Positions 1 through 5,381 of a stretch of DNA of 7,014 bases are shown piece by piece. Source of the stretch: Thermoplasmata archaeon. GTDB taxonomy: Archaea > Thermoplasmatota > Thermoplasmata > Thermoplasmatales > GCA-001856825. Made by a program: the position numbers and the translations under genes. Location of the stretch: contig JAKBNO010000061.1 of the NCBI GenBank assembly GCA_021831005.1, positions 1 to 7,014 on the forward strand, read 5' to 3'. The notes below the pieces were generated by a model, which saw only the letters and a list, made by a program, of their open reading frames with translations, had not been told where the DNA came from and ran no database searches. How positions within the stretch are numbered: position 1 is the first letter of the stretch; each line of letters begins with the position of its first letter.

Positions 1-1
1 A

Positions 2-472
2 TCTGGAGAAGAGCTGATAAGGATAGCAAACGAGCAGGGGATTTTGGTAGATGTCGCTCACGGAAGCAGAAACACTATACTAGATACTTGCAGTCTTTCA
101 AAGAAACCAGTCATTTCCTCTCATGGAAATACCAAACACGTATTTGACCACTCTAGAAATCTGGATGATGACTCTCTCGCTGCAATATCAAGAACGGGTG
201 GTGTCATCGGTATTACCGCAATTAGAACGACACTGAGTCAGGAACCGTCCATTGCAGACCTGATTAAGCATATGGAGTACGTAGGGGACAACTTTGGATG
301 GGATCACGTTGCTCTGGGAACGGACTTCTTGGGAATAGAGAATACCCCAAAGGGGTTCGAGAGTGTTTCAAAAATCAGCGAGCTTGCAGAGTTGTTAGGT
401 TCTAATGCACAGAGGGTACTATGGGACAACCCGCTAAGGGTTATTAATCAGGTTCTACCATCAAATCTGTAG
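2..472 (+). CDS. Membrane dipeptidase-family metallopeptidase (M19), C-terminal part
   Basis: This is the last 156 codons of a peptidase family M19 (renal dipeptidase-like) enzyme, a zinc metallopeptidase that cleaves dipeptides; the start lies outside the window. Counting the first full codon as residue 1, the visible active-site residues are His20 (in DVAH), His41 (in SSHGN), Arg52 (in HSRN) and Asp108 (in GTDF). The spacings of 21 residues from His20 to His41 and 11 from His41 to Arg52 equal those of human renal dipeptidase (H198, H219, R230), and Asp108 matches its D288. The GGVIGI stretch at 66-71 and the ending WDNPLRV are also family-typical. The N-terminal HxD and Glu metal ligands would lie upstream. 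No membrane anchor is seen in this part, and archaeal members are usually cytosolic, so a role in peptide catabolism is inferred. The gene converges on a minus-strand gene 36 nt downstream. Confidence 0.9.
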   Translation, partial: SGEELIRIANEQGILVDVAHGSRNTILDTCSLSKKPVISSHGNTKHVFDHSRNLDDDSLAAISRTGGVIGITAIRTTLSQEPSIADLIKHMEYVGDNFGWDHVALGTDFLGIENTPKGFESVSKISELAELLGSNAQRVLWDNPLRVINQVLPSNL

Positions 473-508
473 CCCATTACCTACTCAGTTGGAGAACGAC
501 TGCCAAAT

Positions 509-676
509 TTAGAGTTTGAGCTCAGAATCTCTTTGTGCTTCAACCGAAAATTTTATCACTTCTAAATTACAACTTGGGTGCGTAGTGCACCACTCGCTGC
601 ACTTCCTAGCAAGTTCTTTAGAACTGTAATGCAGGTGGCACTTGTCGCACTCGTATAGTTCATTTTTCTTCTCCAT
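509..676 (-). CDS. 55-residue Cys-rich, probably zinc-binding small protein
   Basis: This short reading frame begins MEKKNELYECDKCHLHY and ends in a TAA stop. It carries a C-x2-C pair (Cys10, Cys13), a C-x3-C pair (Cys26, Cys30) and a further Cys36, with His14, His16 and His33 nearby, as expected for one structural zinc site or a metal-trafficking knuckle. The pattern LYEC..C.L.Y..KELA.KC..WC....SCN resembles small proteins I recall from many archaea and some bacteria, but I know no established function. The basic-to-acidic tail after residue 40 looks flexible. A TATA-like box about 25 nt before the ATG and no Shine-Dalgarno site suggest a leaderless transcript separate from the polymerase operon, 60 nt upstream. 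The cysteine spacing and the promoter position make it a real gene despite its size. Confidence 0.75.
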   Translation of the reverse strand: MEKKNELYECDKCHLHYSSKELARKCSEWCTTHPSCNLEVIKFSVEAQRDSELKL

Positions 677-697
677 CAGGTTCTGAGTGTTTATAGA

Positions 698-705
698 ATA
701 TATAA
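698..705 (-). promoter_or_regulatory. TATA box for the 55-residue zinc-binding protein
   Basis: The minus strand reads TTATATAT here, centred about 25 nt before the ATG at 676. This is the archaeal spacing for a transcript that starts at or next to the start codon. The box sits inside an imperfect inverted repeat at 687-708 (GTGTT arms matched by AACAC), which could be an operator or simply a consequence of the AT-rich core. Confidence 0.55.
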
Positions 706-736
706 CACTTGACCCCCAACTGTCTAATCCCCTTCT

Positions 737-1024
737 TCAGAGGTATTTTAGAATATCCCGCCCCTTCATTCCTTCCCTTATTCCCGCCTCTCTCGCTTTA
801 GTACTTACTTTCATTACCTCTTTGTTTAGGAGGTCATCAAAGGTGTTCACACCTGAAATGGACGCAGCAATAGCTCCTATCTTGTCTGCCGCTTCCATGT
901 TGAGAATGCCACACATCAAGAATCCTCGTTTTCCATTTATCAGAACTATCGGCGCTGGTTTTGTCTCTATCTTCACTCCAGTGTATACCTCTCCATTTTC
1001 TGATATATTTTCAATTTGTATCAT
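737..1024 (-). CDS. DUF1805 / YunC-like protein
   Basis: This is a complete 95-residue protein matching the DUF1805 (YunC-like) family by its signature GKRGFLMCGILNMEAADKIG at residues 31-50, which contains the hallmark MCG followed by LN.EAA. The C-terminal stretch (TFDDLLNKEV, then KAREAGIREGMKGRDIL) is also characteristic. The family consists of small single-domain proteins of about 95-100 residues, so this one is full length. Its biochemical function is not established as far as I know. The ATG overlaps the end of the polymerase gene by 14 nt, and a GAGGAG element lies 11 nt before the ATG inside the polymerase coding sequence, so it is the fourth gene of that operon. The conserved Cys38 in MCG is a candidate functional residue. 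No signal peptide or membrane segment is present. Co-transcription with a DNA polymerase may be incidental. Confidence 0.88.
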   Translation of the reverse strand: MIQIENISENGEVYTGVKIETKPAPIVLINGKRGFLMCGILNMEAADKIGAIAASISGVNTFDDLLNKEVMKVSTKAREAGIREGMKGRDILKYL

Positions 1025-2993
1025 AATCTTCCATACTCCTCTGGTGTATTATAGGTTGATGTCTATAGGGGTATGAAATACTCTCCCAGGCCATTTCAAG
1101 CTTCCTGAGATAGTAATTCTTGTCGTATCTGTTCTCCAGGTTTCCTATATCTACCGAGCCTCTACTTTCATCTATGACAAACATTGATACCTTGTCTCCT
1201 GGTCCAACATCCTTTGCCCTTTCTATAGCCTTTTTCCTTATGCCATTAACTTTGTACTGCTCGGGTCTGCGGGTAGCCATTATAGATAATTTCAGGTCGG
1301 AATCTTCCACCCTCCCGTTGACTATTCTGTCCTTGTAAGAATCGTATATTCTCCTGATTTCATCGTAACGTCCCGGGAAGTCCTCAATTCTTGATACCTT
1401 GGAGTAAACTTTCAGAATGTCTTCCTGCATCTTCTTGCATATGTTTGGAAAGTCCGTTCTCCGAAGCTCTATCCCCCTGACCTTGAATTTTCCACTGTCC
1501 ATAAGACCAAAGTATCTGTTGAGGGCACCACTTCCATCTCTGGCTGGAAGGAATACTATCCACTTATAGAAACCCTCGAGTGAGATATTGAGCCTGCTCA
1601 TCTCTTCTATCTTATTCATCACTCTGTTGATATCCCCAGTACCCCGGAGCCATAGAGAATCAACGATCCCGTGTATTGTCCCGAACCCTTCATCCTCTGC
1701 AATCTTCACGCTCTCAGTCAGTATCCTTCTACCGAGACAGGTTATCGACTCGTGGACCTCTATCCTGCCGAACTTTGCATTCTTGTATCCCGTATAGCCG
1801 AATGATGTCAGCAGCAACCACTTTAGCACAGCGTCCCTTCTCTTGTACCTCTCGTCCGAGTTCTTTCTTGCCTTGTAATAAAGTCTAAGCTCCAGAAGAT
1901 CCGACAGGAATTCTGAGAGCGTACCTCTCTTATCCATACAGATATCGTAACCCAGGTCTTCTATCCTCCATTTATTCTTGCAATTCACGTTTATGGTCTC
2001 GGGTGAGAGGTTGTATTTCACTATTATTGACGGGTACATCGAACTGAAATCTATTTCAAACACTCTCTCATAGATGCCGGGCACCGGTTGAAGGTAGAGC
2101 CCACCCCTATCGGCGCTGATAAACGTGTCTAGGTCCTTTATCATCTCGTGATCTTCCTTGTAGAGAGGTATCATTATTCCCTTCTCGAGTGATTTCCTCA
2201 CCTCATAGGATGATACGGCAGTTCCCGGGGTGATCCTGGCAGAATGGAAGAGCGGTAGAGAGGTAATCTTAGATATGGTAGCTAGGCCTTCCAGTCCCCC
2301 CTCACTGAATATGAAGGACGTATCTCTGTCTATGTGCGGGATTCCGTAAATAATGAATCCACTGGCCCTGTGGTTGATCCTTCCATAAGAGGTGAAGGTC
2401 CTTTCCCTACTCCTAGAAGTTTTGGTAGAATAACCATGAACCTTGGCAGTCGTGAAGAATTGAGGAAAATACCTATCACCCCCTTCAGAAATTATCAGGT
2501 TTGCATCCGTCATGTTCGAAAAGAAGTAATCCAGGGACGAGGGAATGTTTGTGAACAGCTGACCATCGATCTCAATCTCTTCCAAGCCATCTATGAATTT
2601 TATATCCAGAGTGTTGAGATCAGGTATGTCGAAATCCATCCTCCCATCATCATTGAAGAAGTGAAGATCGTTTTTGACCATGAACGACTGGACGATGTTT
2701 ATGTCTGCATTGTAGATCTTGTAATCCCTGAAATTTCCTATCTTCTCTATTGCAAGAATCAGATCATTCACTCTGTTTGGAGGCAGAGTTAAGCTCACAA
2801 CCTTCATGCTGGAGAAAATGTCCCGTCGTTCGTCCAATTTCCACGTTATCCATGGTACTAGGTCTATCTCGTCGGTGATCTTTTCCAGGCGATCTCCAGC
2901 AACGTAAATGGTGTGTTCATAGTTCCATCTCTTTATCTTCTTGTTCTCGTCGATGGTGAAAAGAGAATTTCCACCCCATGCATCTACTATCAT
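1011..2993 (-). CDS. polB2: B-family DNA polymerase of the PolB2 type with altered catalytic motifs
   Basis: This 660-residue protein has the B-family order: degenerate exonuclease region (about 120-260), palm and fingers (about 300-450), thumb (about 500-650). Motif A is DFSSMYPSII, with metal-binding Asp315 and steric-gate Tyr320. Motif B is KWLLLTSFG (391-399), keeping Lys391 but replacing the usual Asn, Ser and Tyr with Leu, Thr and Phe. Motif C is HGIVDS (441-446) where active enzymes have YGDTDS. The first Asp is therefore Ile, but Asp445, equivalent to the essential second Asp, remains. The Exo II equivalent reads SEGGDRYFP (169-177) without its Asp, and no Exo I DxE or Exo III YxxxD is visible, so proofreading is probably absent. 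These changes and the compact length fit archaeal PolB2, a clade linked to damage tolerance in Sulfolobales rather than replication. ATG overlaps the preceding stop as ATGA. Residual catalysis is possible but untested. Confidence 0.9.
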   Translation of the reverse strand: MIVDAWGGNSLFTIDENKKIKRWNYEHTIYVAGDRLEKITDEIDLVPWITWKLDERRDIFSSMKVVSLTLPPNRVNDLILAIEKIGNFRDYKIYNADINIVQSFMVKNDLHFFNDDGRMDFDIPDLNTLDIKFIDGLEEIEIDGQLFTNIPSSLDYFFSNMTDANLIISEGGDRYFPQFFTTAKVHGYSTKTSRSRERTFTSYGRINHRASGFIIYGIPHIDRDTSFIFSEGGLEGLATISKITSLPLFHSARITPGTAVSSYEVRKSLEKGIMIPLYKEDHEMIKDLDTFISADRGGLYLQPVPGIYERVFEIDFSSMYPSIIVKYNLSPETINVNCKNKWRIEDLGYDICMDKRGTLSEFLSDLLELRLYYKARKNSDERYKRRDAVLKWLLLTSFGYTGYKNAKFGRIEVHESITCLGRRILTESVKIAEDEGFGTIHGIVDSLWLRGTGDINRVMNKIEEMSRLNISLEGFYKWIVFLPARDGSGALNRYFGLMDSGKFKVRGIELRRTDFPNICKKMQEDILKVYSKVSRIEDFPGRYDEIRRIYDSYKDRIVNGRVEDSDLKLSIMATRRPEQYKVNGIRKKAIERAKDVGPGDKVSMFVIDESRGSVDIGNLENRYDKNYYLRKLEMAWESISYPYRHQPIIHQRSMEDYDTN

Positions 2994-3181
2994 TTCATTT
3001 CTTTCTTCATTTCTAATAGGGCAAAAATGAGAAACGTGAAATATGGGTCAAGGCTGGTTATAGAAGCCTCAGGAATGTGAAGTTTTATCTTTTTGATGAA
3101 GTCTTCGACTATCTCCCTATCTGCACTCTTCATCAACCTCTCCGCTTTCCTTATCTCTTCCGTTATGCTCTCTATTTCCAT
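2990..3181 (-). CDS. 63-residue helical protein between RadA-like and PolB2 genes
   Basis: This small protein begins MEIESITEEIRKAERLMKSA and ends in LLEMKKEMK. It is not a family I recognise. Residues 1-35 look like a charged amphipathic helix, followed by a short turn (HIPEASITSLDP) and a hydrophobic helix (YFTFLIFALLEM, about 47-58) that is too short and too close to the end to be a confident membrane segment. The chosen ATG overlaps the last 10 nt of the RadA-like gene, and the stop overlaps the polymerase start as ATGA. This tight packing strongly supports translation. A longer in-frame reading to 3367 exists, but its extra part runs through the RadA-like gene and is basic and unstructured, so it was not used. 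A role as adaptor or coupling subunit for the polymerase is inferred from position only. Confidence 0.72.
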   Translation of the reverse strand: MEIESITEEIRKAERLMKSADREIVEDFIKKIKLHIPEASITSLDPYFTFLIFALLEMKKEMK

Positions 3182-3642
3182 TCTAAGGCTAGGGGTGTTT
3201 CTTCCCATTTCTTTACTACCTCCAGTATTTTCCTGTGGAAAACGTGATCCAGCCAATATGGTCTGAATTCCTCGTCTCCTACTAAATAGAGAATGTTCGG
3301 CGTTCCAGTCCTTCGCGATATCCCTTCTAGGGAGTTTGATATGTTGAGCATCACGTCTTCTTTCCATTCCTTTAGCTCAGACAACCTTACGACTATGAAA
3401 ATTGAGAAATCGTCGTAGTAAAAATCCTCTACAATGGTCTTCTGGAACTGATACATGTTGAGAATTCTCTGTATGTACAGTTGGTTTCCCAATTTTCTCT
3501 TTAAATAATGGGCGTCAACAAAGACGCCGTCCCCGAGAAGTAACAAAGTCTTCCCGTAACTATTGACGAAGTCTTCCAATAATATTGAGTTGAATTCCTC
3601 CATTTCCATAAGATATGAATGCTTTGGATTTGCTCGGAACAT
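3172..3642 (-). CDS. RadA/RecA-like protein lacking Walker A, PolB2 operon
   Basis: This 156-residue protein resembles the core of archaeal RadA. GKTLLLLGDGVFVDAHYLKR (30-49) matches the RadA strand and loop that contains YIDTEGTFRPER. LYIQRILNMYQF (55-66) matches IYVARAFN, and FSIFIVVRLSEL (79-90) matches the Walker B strand and following loop, but without its Asp. The phosphate-binding GxxxxGKT loop and the N-terminal RadA domain that would precede this region are missing, and an in-frame stop lies four codons upstream of the ATG. The truncation is therefore natural and not a start-site error. Inactivated RadA-like proteins encoded beside PolB2 are, as I recall, described in comparative studies of archaeal polymerases, where they are likened to bacterial ImuA. 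It is probably the first gene of the operon. ATP-independent binding to RadA or DNA is inferred. An internal ATG at codon 12 or 14 is an alternative start. Confidence 0.68.
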   Translation of the reverse strand: MFRANPKHSYLMEMEEFNSILLEDFVNSYGKTLLLLGDGVFVDAHYLKRKLGNQLYIQRILNMYQFQKTIVEDFYYDDFSIFIVVRLSELKEWKEDVMLNISNSLEGISRRTGTPNILYLVGDEEFRPYWLDHVFHRKILEVVKKWEETPLALEWK

Positions 3643-3660
3643 GGCTAAAGATCAGTCTAA

Positions 3661-3680
3661 CTATATTTGAACTTTATAGA
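3661..3680 (-). promoter_or_regulatory. Candidate TATA region of the RadA-like/PolB2 operon
   Basis: The minus strand contains CTATAAAGT (centre near 3675) and AAATATAG (centre near 3665), about 33 and 23 nt before the ATG at 3642. The first would give a leader of a few nucleotides and the second a leaderless transcript. I cannot choose between them. The location just after the T-run terminator of the upstream gene supports an independent promoter for the operon. Confidence 0.45.
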
Positions 3681-3687
3681 CCATTGT

Positions 3688-3710
3688 AAAAAATGAAAAA
3701 ATTGAAAAAA
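3688..3710 (-). terminator. Triple T-run terminator after the aspartic protease gene
   Basis: The minus strand carries three runs of six T in a row, separated by CAA and CA, starting 27 nt after the protease stop codon. U-rich runs without an obligatory hairpin are the usual archaeal intrinsic terminator. It would separate protease transcription from the PolB2 operon, whose promoter lies immediately downstream. Confidence 0.7.
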
Positions 3711-3737
3711 TGAATTTAGTTTCTCTTAAACTACCAA

Positions 3738-4580
3738 TCAGGTCTTGTAGAAAATCATCTTTAAATGATCCAAGTCGTACACCACAGTGAACCTCTTTAG
3801 GAAATCATTTCCCAGCAACCCATCATAAATAATGTCCTGAAACACAACCCGGGGGTTCTCTTGGAAAATACTTGACGCATAGCCAATTTCGAGCTTGCCC
3901 TTTATCCCAGAAGAGTATCTCTTATAACTATACGAAGTTTCATCTGTACCCGTGAAGACCTTGACGTTGGGATCTTCTGGAGAAACACCAAGTCTGGACA
4001 TGAACTTTGAATTCAAGATAAGCACATCTGATCCTGTGTCTACCTCTAGTTTCACGATATCACCATTCGGCAGGGTAGCATTAATGAAGATGGTGATAGT
4101 GGGCCCATTATATTCAATATCAATAGGTATGACTGCCCCTTCACCGGTGCCTTCCCATTTAACTGGTTCTTCAGAAACGAGAATCAAAGAATGAGTGTAA
4201 TCAAATGTCAAGATTTTGTTTTGGAAGTAATTTACTGCAAGGATTCCTTTGATCTTACTGAATGCAGGAGGAAGCCCACCTAGTTCGTATATTCCTACTT
4301 CCAAGTCTTTTCTCACTAGTCCTCCGACTTCAATTTCTGGAAATCGTACCAAAGGAATTTTCACCTCTTGTCCAGACATCCTCCGGCCCGAGAATTCCCC
4401 TATCGGTTCCAGTCCCATTTCGTCAGCAAAACTCTTGAGAAGCACCGTTAGCCCAATACCGGTGTCAAGTAGGAAATTGAAGTCTTCACCTTCCAGCTTT
4501 ACAGGAATTTCCATCAGGTGACCTCCTATGTATGAAAAGGGAATATATTTCATAGTCCAATGAAGTAATTGTTGATCCAT
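3738..4580 (-). CDS. Tandem two-domain retropepsin-like aspartic protease
   Basis: This 280-residue protein contains two copies of a retropepsin-like fold. Domain 1 (about 13-140) has the catalytic LLDTG at 37-41 and the closing GILAVNYFQNKILTFDY at 112-128. Domain 2 (about 148-280) has LEVDTGSD at 178-185 and GLLGNDFLKRFTVVYDL at 254-270. Each copy therefore has the DTG loop and the C-terminal psi-loop motif (G-[IL]-L-[AG]-x-[ND]-[YF]), so the two could form a pseudo-dimer with both Asp residues (Asp39, Asp181) in one site. No signal peptide or membrane segment is visible, so a cytoplasmic location is likely. Substrates are unknown. Met10 is a reasonable alternative start (4553), because family similarity begins near residue 13 and an AT-rich GATAAATAT element lies about 30 nt before it. 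The gene is divergent from the acetyltransferase. Confidence 0.82.
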   Translation of the reverse strand: MDQQLLHWTMKYIPFSYIGGHLMEIPVKLEGEDFNFLLDTGIGLTVLLKSFADEMGLEPIGEFSGRRMSGQEVKIPLVRFPEIEVGGLVRKDLEVGIYELGGLPPAFSKIKGILAVNYFQNKILTFDYTHSLILVSEEPVKWEGTGEGAVIPIDIEYNGPTITIFINATLPNGDIVKLEVDTGSDVLILNSKFMSRLGVSPEDPNVKVFTGTDETSYSYKRYSSGIKGKLEIGYASSIFQENPRVVFQDIIYDGLLGNDFLKRFTVVYDLDHLKMIFYKT

Positions 4581-4654
4581 ATTTATCCTTTAAGTATCCT
4601 TAAACTGTGATTTTCGTATCGAGAATGAAACGTATTTCCTGGATATGCACAAAT

Positions 4655-4662
4655 CAAATAAA
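4655..4662 (+). promoter_or_regulatory. TATA-like box for the GNAT acetyltransferase
   Basis: The sequence CAAATAAA is centred about 26 nt before the ATG at 4685, the spacing expected for a leaderless archaeal transcript. It supports that ATG over the upstream in-frame GTG at 4607, which would extend into the divergent promoter region of the protease. Confidence 0.45.
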
Positions 4663-4684
4663 CCCGAGATGGATTTTAAATGGA

Positions 4685-5170
4685 ATGATAGAACTCGTAA
4701 AAATGAGCAAGCGGGAACTTGAAGCCTACCTTCAATTTGCAATTGAAAATTACGCAAATGAAAAGGTGAAATCCGGCAATTGGAGTGAGGAAGATTCCAT
4801 TCAAAGATCAAGAGAAAGTTTCGCCGATCTTCTTCCAAACGGCGTTGACACAGAAGACCAATTTCTTTTTACAATCAAGGATAACGTTGGCGGAAGAAAT
4901 GTGGGTATGATCTGGGTTGGGTGGGGAAAGTACGGCGACCAGACTTCTTCACCTTGGATCTGGGATTTTCTTATTTACGAACAGTACAGAGGAAAGGGAT
5001 ATGGGAAAGAGGCACTCAATGCACTCGATAGGGAGCTTAAGGAAAGGGGACAAAAGAAAGTCTCTCTCCAGGTATTCGGGCATAACACAATAGCCATCAA
5101 TCTTTATCAGAAGTCGGGGTACAAGATCACGAACATTGTGATGTCTAAGGAATTAGATACTGATCAGTGA
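4685..5170 (+). CDS. GNAT-family N-acetyltransferase, YycN-like
   Basis: This 161-residue protein is a complete GCN5-related N-acetyltransferase, expected to transfer the acetyl group of acetyl-CoA to an amine. The pyrophosphate-binding motif A is YRGKGYG (101-107) after the strand WIWDFLIY. Motif B is seen as LQVFGHNTIAINLYQKSGY (128-146), with Asn134 and Tyr141, the usual general-acid tyrosine. The N-terminal YANEKVKSGNW and LLPNGVDTEDQFLF stretches match the Bacillus YycN-like subgroup closely, which may indicate ancient transfer between bacteria and archaea. The substrate of this subgroup is not known to me. The ATG at 4685 was chosen because family similarity begins there and a TATA-like box precedes it. 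A GTG 26 codons upstream would add a tail unlike the family. The stop codon overlaps the GTG of a possible 40-residue ORF. Confidence 0.88.
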   Translation: MIELVKMSKRELEAYLQFAIENYANEKVKSGNWSEEDSIQRSRESFADLLPNGVDTEDQFLFTIKDNVGGRNVGMIWVGWGKYGDQTSSPWIWDFLIYEQYRGKGYGKEALNALDRELKERGQKKVSLQVFGHNTIAINLYQKSGYKITNIVMSKELDTDQ

Positions 5171-5289
5171 GTCTGGTCCTCTTAGCCGTGATCATAAATT
5201 TCCTAGGAATCGTGTTCGGTAACAAGATCCAGTTCGCAGAAGCCATAAATCTAGTTGATAGTACGGAGAAAAGGAAGTCAAAAAGGTAA
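5167..5289 (+). CDS. Possible 40-residue single-span membrane protein
   Basis: A GTG codon overlapping the acetyltransferase stop as GTGA opens a frame of 40 codons ending in TAA. The product starts with a hydrophobic segment (LVLLAVIINFLGIVFG, about 3-18), which could form one transmembrane helix, followed by a polar region and a very basic end (KRKSKR). I do not recognise a family. The start overlap is typical of coupled archaeal genes, but there is no clear Shine-Dalgarno site, the start is GTG, and an open frame of this size can occur by chance. It could also be the remnant of a longer gene. Confidence 0.3.
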   Translation: MSLVLLAVIINFLGIVFGNKIQFAEAINLVDSTEKRKSKR

Positions 5290-5317
5290 CCGATTCTTAT
5301 AAACTCGAATTTTTAAA

Positions 5318-5381
5318 GAATGAAAGAAAAGAGGGAGAAAAAATAAAAGGATCAAACTGGGCTGGATAATCAGTACCAGCC
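5318..5381 (-). terminator. gdhA: Hairpin plus T-rich terminator of glutamate dehydrogenase
   Basis: A perfect 6-bp stem GGCTGG/CCAGCC (5360-5365 with 5376-5381) with a 10-nt loop spans the dehydrogenase stop codon. On the minus strand it is followed by a T-rich stretch with runs of four to six T (about 5349-5318). The T tract alone is a plausible archaeal terminator. The hairpin overlaps coding sequence and may be incidental. Confidence 0.5.

Noticed and set aside
687..1076. 129-codon plus-strand open frame opposite the DUF1805 gene
   Set aside because: It is fully antisense to a recognisable family member, has low-complexity Ser/Ile/Pro-rich content, and begins with a non-ATG start inside a promoter region.
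2334..2792. 152-codon plus-strand open frame opposite polB2
   Set aside because: It is antisense to the well-supported exonuclease-like region of the polymerase and shows no family motif, so it is a codon-bias shadow.
3182..3367. N-terminal extension of the 63-residue protein to 125 residues
   Set aside because: The extra part overlaps the RadA-like gene in another frame and is Arg-rich and unstructured; the ATG at 3181 gives the compact overlap typical of operons.
3643..3737. Damage-response hexamer ANTTTC, known from Sulfolobales promoters, upstream of the PolB2 operon
   Set aside because: The upstream T runs resemble it but no exact match was found; the T runs are better explained as the terminator of the protease gene.
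5296..5346. TTATAAA box followed by an ATG at 5320
   Set aside because: The frame from that ATG is only 8 codons long; the AT-rich sequence is more simply the terminator region between two convergent genes.
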